Positions 8,495 to 18,051 of a DNA stretch of 64,000 bases are shown here, one piece after another. The notes under the pieces are model-generated. The model saw only the letters and a list, made by a program, of their open reading frames with translations. It made no database searches and was not told where the DNA came from. The position numbers and the translations under genes were made by a program. The DNA comes from Falsiphaeobacter marinintestinus (GTDB lineage: Bacteria > Pseudomonadota > Alphaproteobacteria > Rhodobacterales > Rhodobacteraceae): NCBI RefSeq assembly GCF_007923355.1, contig NZ_VOGO01000007.1, positions 1 through 64,000 on the forward strand, written 5' to 3'. The stretch's first letter is position 1, and the number at the start of each line of letters is the position of its first letter.

Positions 8495-9507
8495 AGCGGC
8501 TGATCCTATGGCTGGCCTGTTGGGCGCTGCTGGCGATCACACCGATCATGGCCGGTGCCCATGCGCTTGATCCCGGGTATCTGCAGGTACAGCCGCTCAA
8601 TGGCGACACATGGCGCGTGTTCTGGCGCAAACCGGCTGTGTCCGGCGCTCCGATGGAGATTGATGCGCGGCTGCCAGACAGCTGCACCCCTGACCGGGCC
8701 GAGGCCGAATCGACATTCGACGGGCAAGCCTTTGTGACCCAGTGGCTTGCGACATGTCCGGACGGGCTGGCGGGCGGGCAGATCACAATCGCCGGGCTTG
8801 AAGCAACGCGCACCGACGCCCTGATCCGGGTGACGCTGGCCGACGGAACCGACCTGACGGCGCGCGTCACACCTGACAATCCGTCCTTTGATATCCCTGC
8901 CGAGATGAGCGGCTGGGCCGTGTTCCAAAGCTATGTCGCGCTGGGGTTTGAACATATCCTCGAAGGCTGGGACCATCTGTTGTTCGTCTTTGCGCTGCTG
9001 GTGCTGATCCGCAGCCCGGGGCGGCTGGCCGGTGCCATCACGGCCTTTACCCTGGCGCATAGCCTGACACTGGCTTTGGCAACTATGGGGGTGCTTGTCG
9101 TGCCATCTCCACCGGTCGAAGCCGCGATTGCGCTGTCTATCGTGCTGCTGGCCGTCGAAATCCTGCGCGGCGGAACATCGGGTGATCAACTGACGGCGCG
9201 GTTCCCGTGGATCGTGTCCTTCGCCTTTGGCCTGTTGCACGGGTTGGGCTTTGCTGGCGCGCTGACCGAGATCGGCTTGCCCCAAGGGGACATTCCGCTT
9301 GCGCTTCTGGCGTTCAACGTCGGGGTGGAAGCGGGGCAACTGACGTTTGTCTTCGGTGTGCTGGCTTTGTACGGCATTTTGCGCTGGATCTGGCCGCGCA
9401 TGGTGGATGTGCTGCGCGGTCCCGGCGCCCCGGGCACCGTGATGCTGGGGTATGGCATCGGGATCGTATCGACCTATTGGCTGGCAGAACGCGTGGCGGG
9501 CTTCTGA
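8491..9507 (+). CDS. HupE/UreJ-family membrane protein
   Basis: 338 aa. A signal peptide (MKRLILWLACWALLAITPIMAGAHA) leads into a periplasmic beta-rich half. From about residue 145 comes a multi-helix HupE/UreJ_2-type domain with the hallmark FEHILEGWDHLLFVFALL and later FAFGLLHGLGFAGAL. Some HupE/UreJ relatives move nickel or cobalt, but in this two-gene arrangement with a PPIase the substrate is unknown. The gene ends 5 bp before the convergent AEC transporter. Confidence 0.88.
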   Translation: MKRLILWLACWALLAITPIMAGAHALDPGYLQVQPLNGDTWRVFWRKPAVSGAPMEIDARLPDSCTPDRAEAESTFDGQAFVTQWLATCPDGLAGGQITIAGLEATRTDALIRVTLADGTDLTARVTPDNPSFDIPAEMSGWAVFQSYVALGFEHILEGWDHLLFVFALLVLIRSPGRLAGAITAFTLAHSLTLALATMGVLVVPSPPVEAAIALSIVLLAVEILRGGTSGDQLTARFPWIVSFAFGLLHGLGFAGALTEIGLPQGDIPLALLAFNVGVEAGQLTFVFGVLALYGILRWIWPRMVDVLRGPGAPGTVMLGYGIGIVSTYWLAERVAGF

Positions 9508-9512
9508 CCGGG

Positions 9513-10445
9513 TCAGCCCAGCAGATAAAGCCACATCCACACGGTCAGGATCGAAGCACCAGTGGCCAGCAAAACCGAGGATGCCGCCACGCGTTTGGCG
9601 TGCCCATACATGTTGGCGAAGATATAGACGTTCATCCCCGGTGCCATCGAGGCATTCAGCACGGCCGAGCGGAACAGATCCTGCTGCAGGCCAAAGGATT
9701 TGCCGAAGATCCAGACAAGGGTCGGGTGCACCAGAAGCGTCACGCCACAAACAAAGGCAATTGCGCGCAAATCGCCCTCGGGACGGTATTGCATCAACAC
9801 GCCCCCCAGCGCGAACAACGCGACGGGCAGGGCCGAGCGGATGACAATCGACAAGGCATGATCTGCCGCTTCGGGGATGGCGATGCCCGACAGGTTCACG
9901 ATGAACCCAAGGCCGATGCCAAGGATCAGCGTGTTCTTGAACATCGCCGTCAGGACGGATCCCATCACATGGCGGCTGCTGCGGCCCCGGTTGCGCACGA
10001 ACTCCATCACGGTGATGCCGATGCCATAGCAAAACGGCGAATGGAACGCGATGATAGCAAAGTTGCCGGTCAGGTTGTCGGGCCCATAGGCGCGCTCGGT
10101 GATCGGCAGGCCCAGCAAGACGGTGTTGGAAAACATGCAGCAAAACCCGATGGCAACGCAGTCTTCCCATTCGCGCTTGAACAGAAGGCGCGCGCCAAAC
10201 ACGCCGATCATGAAGCACAGCAACGCGCCGGTATAGAAACTGGCCAGAAGGGCCGGTTCAAAACTGGCTTCCAGATCCAGCGTCGCAATCGCGCGGAACA
10301 AAAGGCAGGGAATTGCAAAATTCTGCGCGAATTTCATCAGCCCGTCTATGTGGTTTTCGGTGAACCACCCGGCCCGGGTCAGGGCATAGCCCGCACCGAT
10401 CACCAGAAAGACCGGCAGGATGACGTTCAGGAGGGTCTGAAACAT
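9513..10445 (-). CDS. AEC-family (auxin efflux carrier type) transporter
   Basis: 310 aa with about ten hydrophobic segments in two halves. It starts MFQTLLNVILPVFLVIGAGY, typical of the AEC/Mem_trans family. Bacterial members export or take up organic acids such as malate or malonate, and the substrate cannot be read from the sequence. It is a single gene, convergent with the HupE-like gene, with its start facing the metallo-hydrolase stop. Confidence 0.9.
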   Translation of the reverse strand: MFQTLLNVILPVFLVIGAGYALTRAGWFTENHIDGLMKFAQNFAIPCLLFRAIATLDLEASFEPALLASFYTGALLCFMIGVFGARLLFKREWEDCVAIGFCCMFSNTVLLGLPITERAYGPDNLTGNFAIIAFHSPFCYGIGITVMEFVRNRGRSSRHVMGSVLTAMFKNTLILGIGLGFIVNLSGIAIPEAADHALSIVIRSALPVALFALGGVLMQYRPEGDLRAIAFVCGVTLLVHPTLVWIFGKSFGLQQDLFRSAVLNASMAPGMNVYIFANMYGHAKRVAASSVLLATGASILTVWMWLYLLG

Positions 10446-10513
10446 GCTGATGTCGCGTTGGTGGTGAAAACAGAATTCGAGTATTTAGAAAGAGAAGAAG
10501 CGGGCAGGCCCGC

Positions 10514-11311
10514 TCACAACGGGACGGTCAGCGTCATTCCGTCATAAGCGGCGGTGATATGCGCGTCGGTTTCGTTGCAGACGGTTTCGTAATCAAGATC
10601 GATATGCATATTGGTCAGAACCGCGCGTTTCGGGTTTACCCGGTCGATCCAGCCAAGCGTTTTTTCCAGATGCGCATGTGTCGGGTGCGGCGTGCGGCGC
10701 AGGGCGTCGACGATCCAGCACTCCAGGTCCTGCAACGCGTCCCAGGCGTCATCATACATATCGGCGACGTCCGGGAGGTAGGCCAACCCGCCCATCCGGA
10801 ACCCCAGTGAATCGATAGAGCCGTGGTTGACGCGGAACGGGCGGAACGGGATCGGGCCGCCAGGGCCATCAATTTCGAAGGCGCCGCTGATGGTCTTGAG
10901 CTCAAGTATCGCGGGATAGGGCGAGCCTTCGGGTTGCACGAACGCATAGCCAAAGCGGTTAAGAAGTGCATCCTGCGTATCGCCATCGGCCCAGACCGGA
11001 ACGCGGGCCCGCATGTTGAACACGATCATGCGCAGATCGTCGATCCCGTGCACATGGTCCGCGTGTGAGTGGGTGTAGACCACACCATCCAGCCGCCCGG
11101 TTTCAGTATCCAGCAACTGGCTGCGCAGGTCGGGCGAGGTATCGATCAGAACCGTGGTCGTGCCATCCGGCCCATCGCGTTCGACCAGCATCGAACAGCG
11201 GCGGCGCGCGTTCTTCGGGTTCGTGGGATCGCAATCGCCCCAATGCCCGCCCAGTCGGGGCACGCCGCCAGAAGACCCGCAGCCAAGGATCGTGAAGCGC
11301 AGCTGGTCCAT
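10514..11311 (-). CDS. MBL-fold metal-dependent hydrolase, PhnP-like
   Basis: 265 aa from the ATG at 11311, chosen because MDQLRFTILGCGSSGGVPRL is the family N-terminus and because it overlaps the tatD stop by one base. The metal-binding motif THSHADHVHGIDDLR is intact, as are later H residues (VNHGSID, LTNMHIDLDY). Relatives include PhnP cyclic phosphodiesterases and tRNase Z-like proteins. With no phn genes nearby, a general phosphodiesterase role is more cautious. It is the last gene of the dacC-tmk-holB-tatD series. Confidence 0.9.
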   Translation of the reverse strand: MDQLRFTILGCGSSGGVPRLGGHWGDCDPTNPKNARRRCSMLVERDGPDGTTTVLIDTSPDLRSQLLDTETGRLDGVVYTHSHADHVHGIDDLRMIVFNMRARVPVWADGDTQDALLNRFGYAFVQPEGSPYPAILELKTISGAFEIDGPGGPIPFRPFRVNHGSIDSLGFRMGGLAYLPDVADMYDDAWDALQDLECWIVDALRRTPHPTHAHLEKTLGWIDRVNPKRAVLTNMHIDLDYETVCNETDAHITAAYDGMTLTVPL

Positions 11312-12126
11312 CAGGCGGCCATCCTCCAGGAGGCGGCCTTGGAGAACAGCCGGTCGAAATTGGCCTGCGTCTGAGCGGCGAAATCGGCGTAGTCCATGCC
11401 GAAAACCTCGGCTCCGACCCTGGCCGTATGTGCGGTATAGGCCGGTTCGTTGCGCTTGCCGCGATAGGGCGGCGGGGCCAGATAGGGCGCGTCGGTTTCC
11501 ACCAGTACCCGGTCGACCGGGGCGGCGGCAAAGATATCGCGCAGTTCCTGGCTTTTCGGGAAGGCAGCAATGCCCGACATCGACAGATAAAAGCCCAGAT
11601 CCAGCGCCGCGCGCGCCAGTTCGGCCGACGAGGAAAAACAATGCATCACGCAGGAATAGGGTGCGTTGCGGTATTCATCGGTCAGGATGCGCGCCATGTC
11701 GTCATCGGCGGCGCGGGCATGGATGATCAGGGGCAGGCCGGTCTTTTGGGCGGCTTCGATATGGACCCGCAGCGATGCCTTTTGCACATCGGCGCTGTCG
11801 GCCGTGTAATGATAATCCAGCCCGGTTTCGCCAATGCCGACGAATTTCGGATGCGCGTTCAGCGCGACCAACTGGTCGACCGTGGCCATCGGTTCTTCGG
11901 CGGCGCTCATCGGGTGGGTGCCCGCGGCATAGAACACTGGGTCATGCGCCTCGGCGATGGCGCGCACGGAGGGTTCGTTCTTCAGCCGGGTGCAGATCGT
12001 CACCATCCGGGTGACGCCCGCCGTGGCCGCGCGCGCGACGATCATGTCCAACTGTCCCTCGAAATCGGGAAAGTCGAGGTGGCAATGGCTGTCCGTGATG
12101 TCGGGCTGGGTCTGACTGTCGCTCAT
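11311..12126 (-). CDS. TatD-family metal-dependent hydrolase/DNase
   Basis: 271 aa, the usual TatD length. Metal ligands are visible: DSHCHLDF near the N-terminus, GETGLDYHY, IHARAADDD, MHCFSSS and ETDAPYLAP. TatD proteins are TIM-barrel 3'-5' exonucleases/DNases acting in repair or RNA turnover. It sits between holB (43 bp upstream) and the MBL hydrolase (1-base overlap), a gene order conserved in rhodobacteria. Confidence 0.95.
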   Translation of the reverse strand: MSDSQTQPDITDSHCHLDFPDFEGQLDMIVARAATAGVTRMVTICTRLKNEPSVRAIAEAHDPVFYAAGTHPMSAAEEPMATVDQLVALNAHPKFVGIGETGLDYHYTADSADVQKASLRVHIEAAQKTGLPLIIHARAADDDMARILTDEYRNAPYSCVMHCFSSSAELARAALDLGFYLSMSGIAAFPKSQELRDIFAAAPVDRVLVETDAPYLAPPPYRGKRNEPAYTAHTARVGAEVFGMDYADFAAQTQANFDRLFSKAASWRMAA

Positions 12127-12169
12127 CGGTTTTCGCTTGGGTCTTGCGCCCGGAGGCGGGCGGCGGGGG

Positions 12170-13288
12170 TCACCCCGCGGCGGTTTCCTTGATCTTGAAA
12201 ACCGTATCTAGGACAAGTGCTGCGGGGTCAAGGTTCACCGCCTGCCCGTGGCGGGCGCGGGCGGTGATCGTTGCGGCAGTATCGGCCCAGATGCGCGCCT
12301 TTCGGGCATCTCCTGCCAATCGCGTCAACACCTCGGATTCATTCGGGGCGGCTTCGGGCTGGGGCGGCTGGCCCATGGCGCCGGTACGGGCCAATCGGGT
12401 CAGGGCCATGTCGGTCAGGGTCAGCAACAGCTCGAACTTGTCGGCGGCATTGCGTTGCGCCGCCGCCTCGGCCAGCGCAAGTGAGCGGGACCGGTCCAGC
12501 CGGGGCAGGGTGCCCAATATGGCAATCAGTTCCGCATAGATCCGAAGCCCGTCCAGATTAAGCAGCCGCAGCGCATCGCCCACCGATCCGGCAGCCAGGG
12601 CCGCCAGCCGTTCCGGGTGGTCGGGCAGCACGGCCCCGGCCTGCGCCAAGGCAGCCTTCATATCCTCGGGCGACAACGGCGACAGACGCAAGGTGCGGCA
12701 GCGCGAGCGTATTGTTGGCAACAGGCGCGAAGGCTGGTGCGAAATCAGCAACAAGGTGGTGCGGGCCGGGGGTTCTTCCAGCATCTTCAGCAAGGCATTC
12801 GCCGCGCTCACGTTCATCTCATCCGCAGCATCCACGATCACCACGCGCCGCCCGCCATCGGTGGCCGACAGACCAAAGAACCGGTTCAGCTTGCGAATGT
12901 CGTCAACGACGATCTCGTTGCGCAGTTTTCCGGTCTTTTCATTGACCGAACGGGTGATCGGCGCCAAACCCGGCTCGGCCCCGGCGGCCATGTGGCGCGC
13001 AACGGCATGCTCTGGGTCGATGTCCAATGTGGTCGGCGGGGGAGGCGCCCCGAACAACCCGTCTTCTTCCACCGGAGGCGTCGCCAGCAGAAACCGCGCG
13101 ATCCGCCACGCCAAAGTCGCCTTGCCGACACCACGCGGCCCCGTCAGCAGCCAGGCATGATGCAACCGGTCTGATGCGTATGCGGTCAAAAAAGCCTGTT
13201 CCGCCGTGTCCTGCCCGATCAGGCGTGCTGTCTCACGCGGATGTGGCGCATCCGGGGCCTGGTCCGGAGCAGCGAGGTCATCGCTCAT
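12170..13288 (-). CDS. holB: DNA polymerase III subunit delta'
   Basis: 372 aa. The clamp-loader AAA+ fold shows in HHAWLLTGPRGVGKATLAWR (P-loop), VVIVDAADEMNVSAANALLKMLEEPP (Walker B region) and LLISHQPSRLLPTIRSRCRTLRLSPL (sensor/SRC motif). It loads the beta sliding clamp during replication. It overlaps the tmk stop by 4 bp, as is usual for tmk-holB pairs. The usual zinc-binding cysteines of delta' are not obvious, though the length and pairing with tmk support the call. Confidence 0.95.
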   Translation of the reverse strand: MSDDLAAPDQAPDAPHPRETARLIGQDTAEQAFLTAYASDRLHHAWLLTGPRGVGKATLAWRIARFLLATPPVEEDGLFGAPPPPTTLDIDPEHAVARHMAAGAEPGLAPITRSVNEKTGKLRNEIVVDDIRKLNRFFGLSATDGGRRVVIVDAADEMNVSAANALLKMLEEPPARTTLLLISHQPSRLLPTIRSRCRTLRLSPLSPEDMKAALAQAGAVLPDHPERLAALAAGSVGDALRLLNLDGLRIYAELIAILGTLPRLDRSRSLALAEAAAQRNAADKFELLLTLTDMALTRLARTGAMGQPPQPEAAPNESEVLTRLAGDARKARIWADTAATITARARHGQAVNLDPAALVLDTVFKIKETAAG

Positions 13289-13911
13289 ACCAGTTCAGCC
13301 TTGGCTGTCTCCAGCACCCGTTCGGCCACGACGTCCATGTCCGCGGCCCCGTCAATCACGCGGAACCGGTCGGGGTTGGCTGCGGCCAGGTCCAGAAACC
13401 CGGCGCGCATCCGGTGTTGCAGGTCGGCTCCGAAGCTTTCGAAGCGTTCTTCGGTACCTTGCCGCCCCAACGCACGCGACAGGCCGATATCGGGATCCAT
13501 GTCGATCAGGATAGTCAGATCGGGTTCGCGCCCGATCATCAGTATGTGCAATTTGTCGACCAGATCGCGCAGATCGCCGCGCGACAGGCCCTGATACATC
13601 CGGGTGCTGTCGGCAAACCGGTCACAGATCACGGTCTTGCCCGCAGCCAGCGCCGGTTCGATTGTGCGTTCCAGGTGGTCGCGGCGCGCGGCGGTGAACA
13701 ACAGGATCTCGGTCTCAGCCGACCAGCGATCCGGATCGCCTTCCAGCACCAGACGGCGGATTTCTTCCGCGCCGGGCGATCCGCCGGGTTCGCGGGTCAG
13801 AACAACCTCAAGCCCCTGCGCCTTCAGCGTTTCGGCAAGACGGCGGGCTTGCGTGGATTTACCCGACCCGTCAATGCCCTCGAATGTGATGAACCGGCCT
13901 GGGGCGGTCAC
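13285..13911 (-). CDS. tmk: Thymidylate kinase
   Basis: 208 aa, the family length. The P-loop FEGIDGSGKSTQ, the DR motif region VICDRFADSTRMYQG and the TREPGGSPGAEEIR segment are all present. It phosphorylates dTMP to dTDP for DNA synthesis. It overlaps dacC by 4 bp upstream and holB by 4 bp downstream, so the three genes are translationally coupled. Confidence 0.97.
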   Translation of the reverse strand: MTAPGRFITFEGIDGSGKSTQARRLAETLKAQGLEVVLTREPGGSPGAEEIRRLVLEGDPDRWSAETEILLFTAARRDHLERTIEPALAAGKTVICDRFADSTRMYQGLSRGDLRDLVDKLHILMIGREPDLTILIDMDPDIGLSRALGRQGTEERFESFGADLQHRMRAGFLDLAAANPDRFRVIDGAADMDVVAERVLETAKAELV

Positions 13912-15074
13912 AGTGCCCCCTCGGGACCGTTCAGAAACGTCGTAACCAGATCCATCGCGGCGGTCTTAACGCGTACGCCAAACCCGCCTGCCGCAACGTC
14001 CTGTGCCGCAACCAGAGGACGGCGCATTTCGGGCAGACCTTCGGGTTTGATGACAAGTTCGCCCAGTTGCTGACCCTTGGTGATCGGCGCACTGATCGGC
14101 CCGTTATAGATGACTTCGGCCTTGATCTTGTCGCTTTCCAGCACCGGAACAAGGATCTCAAGATCGCTTTCGGTGACCAGACCTACCGATCGCCCGCGCC
14201 CCATCCAGACTTCGGCTTCGGCGATCGGCGCACCGGCTGTGGCGATGGTTTTTTGGGCAAATTGGCGAAACGACCAGTTAACGAAGGCCTCGGCCTCCTC
14301 TGCGCGCTGGGCAGCATTGTCGAGCCCCGACAACACGAAAACCACGCGCCGGTCGCCCTGTTTGGCTGATCCGACCAAACCATATCCGGCCTCAGAGGTG
14401 TGGCCGGTTTTCAAACCATCCGCGCCAATGCCCAGTTTCAGCAGCGGGTTCCGGTTGCGCGTGTTTGACGGCGCGCGCCCATCAAAGGCAAACTCGGTTT
14501 CAGCGAACAGCGGGTAATACTCGGGGAAATCTTCGATCAAACGCTGCGCCAGAATGGCCAGATCCTTGACCGACATCCGATGCCCGGCGGCTGGCCAGCC
14601 GTTCGAGTTGGCAAAGTTCGAATTCAGCATGCCCATGTCCTGAGCGCGCCGTGTCATATACCGGGCGAACCCGGCTTCGGTACCATCGGGGCTCAGCGCT
14701 TCGGCGATCACGGCGCAGGCGTCATTGCCCGACAACACGATGATCCCGCGGATCAGATCTTCGACCCGGACCCGGTCCTGCGTGTTCAGGAACATGGTTG
14801 ACCCGCCATAATCCATCGCATGCTGCGATACGGGCAGGCGTTCATCCAGTGTCAGCCGACCGTCCCGGACCGCCTCAAATGCGACATACAGCGTCATCAG
14901 CTTTGACATCGATGCGGGCGGCAGGGGCTCATCCGCGTTCTTCGACATCAGCACCGTCCCGGTGGTCTGATCCAGAACATAGGCGGCCCTGGCCTTCGTA
15001 TCGAAGGCCAGGGCCGTTGAAGTCGATGCACAAAGCAGAAGAACGGCAAGGGTAGAACGAAGTAAGATGTGCAC
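13908..15074 (-). CDS. dacC: D-alanyl-D-alanine carboxypeptidase (PBP5/6 type)
   Basis: 388 aa with a signal peptide (MHILLRSTLAVLLLCASTSTALAF). The serine-type active site motifs are PASMSKLM (SxxK), SGNDAC (SxN) and KTGHTSEAGYGLVGS (KTG). A C-terminal beta-rich PBP5_C domain follows. It trims the terminal D-Ala of peptidoglycan stem peptides in the periplasm. It heads the tmk-holB-tatD series and lies 15 bp downstream of the SPOR lipoprotein gene, so all may be one operon. Confidence 0.95.
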   Translation of the reverse strand: MHILLRSTLAVLLLCASTSTALAFDTKARAAYVLDQTTGTVLMSKNADEPLPPASMSKLMTLYVAFEAVRDGRLTLDERLPVSQHAMDYGGSTMFLNTQDRVRVEDLIRGIIVLSGNDACAVIAEALSPDGTEAGFARYMTRRAQDMGMLNSNFANSNGWPAAGHRMSVKDLAILAQRLIEDFPEYYPLFAETEFAFDGRAPSNTRNRNPLLKLGIGADGLKTGHTSEAGYGLVGSAKQGDRRVVFVLSGLDNAAQRAEEAEAFVNWSFRQFAQKTIATAGAPIAEAEVWMGRGRSVGLVTESDLEILVPVLESDKIKAEVIYNGPISAPITKGQQLGELVIKPEGLPEMRRPLVAAQDVAAGGFGVRVKTAAMDLVTTFLNGPEGAL

Positions 15075-15089
15075 CGGTTAAGGCTCCTG

Positions 15090-15971
15090 TTAGTTTCTGA
15101 CCACGTACGCGTCCGAGAACCCGGTGGTCTTGATCTCTTTCAGCAAGGCCGAGCGTTCCGAAGTGGTCTTGGCCGGACCAACCACAACGCGCCAGTACGC
15201 TTTGCCGTTGGTGTCTTCCTTGAACACGGTCGGGATCATCCCGGCATTGCGCATCTGATCCGCTGTGCGGTTGGCATTTGCTTCGACGCTGAAGATACCG
15301 ATCTGGACATAGGGCTTGTCCAGCGACGAACTGATCGGTTTGGCCGGAACCGGGGCGGGGGCCTCGGTCGCGGCGACAATCGCTTCGGTTGTGGCCTGCG
15401 GTTCGGGGGCGTCAATCGCGGCTGCGGCCCCGGCAATCGGGTCCAGCGCGGCTTCGCTGATGTCGCCGCCATCGTCCAGCATCGCGACCTTTTCTTCTTC
15501 TGGCGGAGTGGTCTTGACGGCTTCGCGGCGCAGTGCTGTCACGTTCAGCTCAACCGGCGCACCGGCCAGCATGCCAAGCGCCACGGCGGCATCCGAAGAC
15601 GCCTGCACGCGTGGGCCCGGAATATCGCGTTCGCGCCGGAACAGGGCACCAATCACGAACTTGCCGTTTGTTGGATTGCGGATAATGACCCGCTCGGGCT
15701 CGGTCACATCCGGATGCGCGACCCAGACGCCGCCCAGCGACGGGCGACCATCCCACAGACCGGACTCGGTCACTTGGAACACATCCGGCGCTTCAACGTC
15801 GCGTTCAACCAGCGTCGTGCTGGCCGAAGAACTGGTCGAGGCCTCAGTCTGGCCTTTTGGTTGCAGAAACGCCATTTTCGGCCCTTCTTCGCAAGCGGCC
15901 AGCAATCCTGTGGTGGCCAAGACGGCGATCAGACGGGCTGAGCGCGCCGATCTCACTATTGCTCGTGTCAT
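15090..15971 (-). CDS. Lipoprotein with C-terminal SPOR domain
   Basis: From the ATG at 15971 (AAGGGAA ribosome site upstream) the protein is 293 aa. A lipobox LLAAC puts the lipidated Cys at about residue 27. The middle is acidic, Ala/Pro/Glu-rich and low complexity. The last 75 residues (YVQIGIFSVEANANRTADQM...YWRVVVGPAKTTSERSALL) are a SPOR domain, which binds denuded peptidoglycan glycan strands at division sites. The position before the PBP gene fits a cell-wall role. The longer frame to 16064 adds a polar stretch without a ribosome site. Confidence 0.9.
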   Translation of the reverse strand: MTRAIVRSARSARLIAVLATTGLLAACEEGPKMAFLQPKGQTEASTSSSASTTLVERDVEAPDVFQVTESGLWDGRPSLGGVWVAHPDVTEPERVIIRNPTNGKFVIGALFRRERDIPGPRVQASSDAAVALGMLAGAPVELNVTALRREAVKTTPPEEEKVAMLDDGGDISEAALDPIAGAAAAIDAPEPQATTEAIVAATEAPAPVPAKPISSSLDKPYVQIGIFSVEANANRTADQMRNAGMIPTVFKEDTNGKAYWRVVVGPAKTTSERSALLKEIKTTGFSDAYVVRN

Positions 15972-16207
15972 TTTCTGTTCCCTTGCCTGTAAGCGGGACG
16001 CCTTGTCTTGTCGGGTATCCCGTTTTGCCGGATTTCCGGTCATTTGCCTCGGTTTGCTGATCAACAGACACTGGTCCTGCCGCCAACAATTGCCGTCATC
16101 CTAACCCGTAAGTTGCTGCAATGAAAGTCTGCTGCGCAAGGTCAGGCAATTTTCCCCTTGTTTTGACTTGCCTGTGATGCGGCCAAGCCCTAAACCCTCA
16201 TTTTAAC

Positions 16208-16297
16208 GGGGAGGTGGCAGAGTGGTCGAATGCGGCGGTCTTGAAAACCGTTGAACGTGAGAGCGTTCCCAGGGTTCGAATCCCTGTCTCCCCGCCA
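16208..16297 (+). tRNA. tRNA-Ser(UGA)
   Basis: A 90-nt class II tRNA with acceptor GGGGAGG/TCTCCCC, anticodon loop CTTGAAA giving anticodon TGA, a long variable arm, T-arm GGTTCGAATCC and an encoded CCA. No integrase lies beside it. Confidence 0.96.
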
Positions 16298-16820
16298 CTT
16301 GCCCCAGTCTCATCTCAGTAATGTTTCCCGCCACGGATTTGTGACGCAAGTCCCGTGGGTTAGGCCGCAGGTTTCAAAGGCTGTGACAGGGAAATGGCTT
16401 GTTTTATTGCAATTTCAGGCGGAAGCCGCTGTTCGGTTAAGTCCAAACAAAGGGTCCGGCTGACCGATCGCTTCAGGCAAAGCTCCGCTGGTTGCTCTCC
16501 CCAAGAAGGCTGATTGAGCTCTCAAAGAGACGCCCGCGATCTGCGCGCTGTTTGGATCGGGGTTGGCAAGTGAGTTACCGGCAGCCGTTACGGTTCACCG
16601 CGAGGGATGCGCAGATCGAACGACGCAGTGCCCGGCAACACTTTGCACAGATCTGTGACCAGAATGACACGTCCAGGCTTGGGCCATCACTCCAATCCGG
16701 CGGTTAACACAATACGTCAAATCCCGGCAAAGTGCCGCGCGCTTAAGCTGCGCGGGCCCCGGGTGGTCGTGCAGGCCGAAGACAGCCGCGCCCAATCCTC
16801 CCGAGCGACCCTTCCATGAC
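16298..16820. other. Non-coding stretch after tRNA-Ser
   Basis: About 520 bp. The open frames on both strands are short, overlap one another, and show no family pattern or ribosome site. The stretch around 16410-16460 resembles spacer sequence often seen in roseobacter genomes. No gene is called. Confidence 0.5.
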
Positions 16821-17930
16821 TTACATGTTGGGGAAATAATCCTCGCAGCCGCCTTCGCGGTACACATCTGCTGTACAGCAATGCAGCCCGCCCCCAAACG
16901 CATAGGCATCGCGCAATTCGACCTCGACAACGTTCATGCCCAGCTTGTCCATCTGCTCGGCCTGATAGACTTCCGATTTCTCGACACAAACGGTTTTGGG
17001 GTCCAGCACAAGCACGTTCATCGACAGCCATGTGGAAGAATAGCACAACGGCGGCGGCGTGTTATGCGCCGGCTGGGCAGCATCCACGATGTCCCACCCA
17101 TTGGCCTCGAACATCTTGCGCTGATCGTCGGGCAGGCGGCGTTGCGGGTTGTTCAGGATCAGTCCGGGGCGCAACGGCGTAAACGTTGCGTCGATGTGGA
17201 TCGGATAGGGGTCCCCCGGGAAATTGACCGTATGCACCCGGTGATCGGGGAAGTGCCGGCGCAACCATTCGATGCCCTTCAGGTTCGTGGTGAACCCATG
17301 CTGAACCACCAGATCGCGGCCAAACCGCAGCACATCCGCAGCATCAAACAGCGGTTCTTCTTCCGTGGTGACAAAGAACTTCTCAGCCGTCCACTGCAGG
17401 CGCTTTTCAACACCGATTTTGTCGCTCAGATAGTCCGCGTGATAGTCCTTGTCCGTCAGCCGGGGCTTGGGTGCGCTTTCATGGCGAAAGTTCGGATCCT
17501 CGTCGAAATACTTCTGCATCAGCGGGCGATAGTTCAGATATTCGAACCAGCGACAGCGGTATGACATCGTCGCTTCCAGCATCTCTGATCCAACGGTCAG
17601 CAATACATCGCGCGGCGGCATGCAGCCAAACTGGCTTTCGGTGTGAAAGTCGGGCGTCGTGGCGGGCAGCGCGTGGTCAATCGGCGTGGGCCGGTCAACG
17701 CGCACACCGCGCGCCTCAAGCTGGGCGGCAAAGGCATCCAGCAGTTCATTGGCGCGGTCGATCGTCTCTTGCGGGCGGCGTCCCCACTGGCCTCGCATGT
17801 CGCTGTCTTCCGGCACTTTCGCTTCCAGCGCGGGCTCTTCGGGGGGGATGTGACAGTCATCGGCACGTCCGACAATGACATGCTTCAGTGGATCCCACTC
17901 ATTCCAACTGTTCACAATTGTATTCTGCAT
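16821..17930 (-). CDS. Glycine amidinotransferase-like enzyme
   Basis: 369 aa from the ATG at 17930, which follows a GAGGAGG ribosome site (a longer frame to 17975 lacks one). It closely follows the arginine:glycine amidinotransferase plan: DAADVLRFGRD (Asp199), PYPIHIDATF (His245) and GGGLHCCTADV (Cys351), matching the Asp/His/Cys triad of human AGAT, plus SSTWLSMNVLVLD. AGAT moves the amidino group of arginine to an amine acceptor through a Cys-amidino intermediate. The acceptor here may be glycine or another amine. It is monocistronic, followed by an amidohydrolase gene on the same strand but over 100 bp away. Confidence 0.9.
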   Translation of the reverse strand: MQNTIVNSWNEWDPLKHVIVGRADDCHIPPEEPALEAKVPEDSDMRGQWGRRPQETIDRANELLDAFAAQLEARGVRVDRPTPIDHALPATTPDFHTESQFGCMPPRDVLLTVGSEMLEATMSYRCRWFEYLNYRPLMQKYFDEDPNFRHESAPKPRLTDKDYHADYLSDKIGVEKRLQWTAEKFFVTTEEEPLFDAADVLRFGRDLVVQHGFTTNLKGIEWLRRHFPDHRVHTVNFPGDPYPIHIDATFTPLRPGLILNNPQRRLPDDQRKMFEANGWDIVDAAQPAHNTPPPLCYSSTWLSMNVLVLDPKTVCVEKSEVYQAEQMDKLGMNVVEVELRDAYAFGGGLHCCTADVYREGGCEDYFPNM

Positions 17931-18051
17931 GCCCGTCTTGCCTCCTCGCGTTTCCACCCGACCTCTTAGGGGCAATGCTAATTGTATTCAAGCGGCTCAA
18001 ACTTGCGTTTAGGACGGTGATCCTGACACCGCTCCAGCCAGCCAGATTTCG

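Noticed and set aside
7857-10547. Several frames of 300-570 codons overlapping the PPIase, HupE-like and AEC genes
   Set aside because: GC-rich shadow frames; their products are Arg/Pro-rich and unrelated to any family, while the called genes have clear domains.
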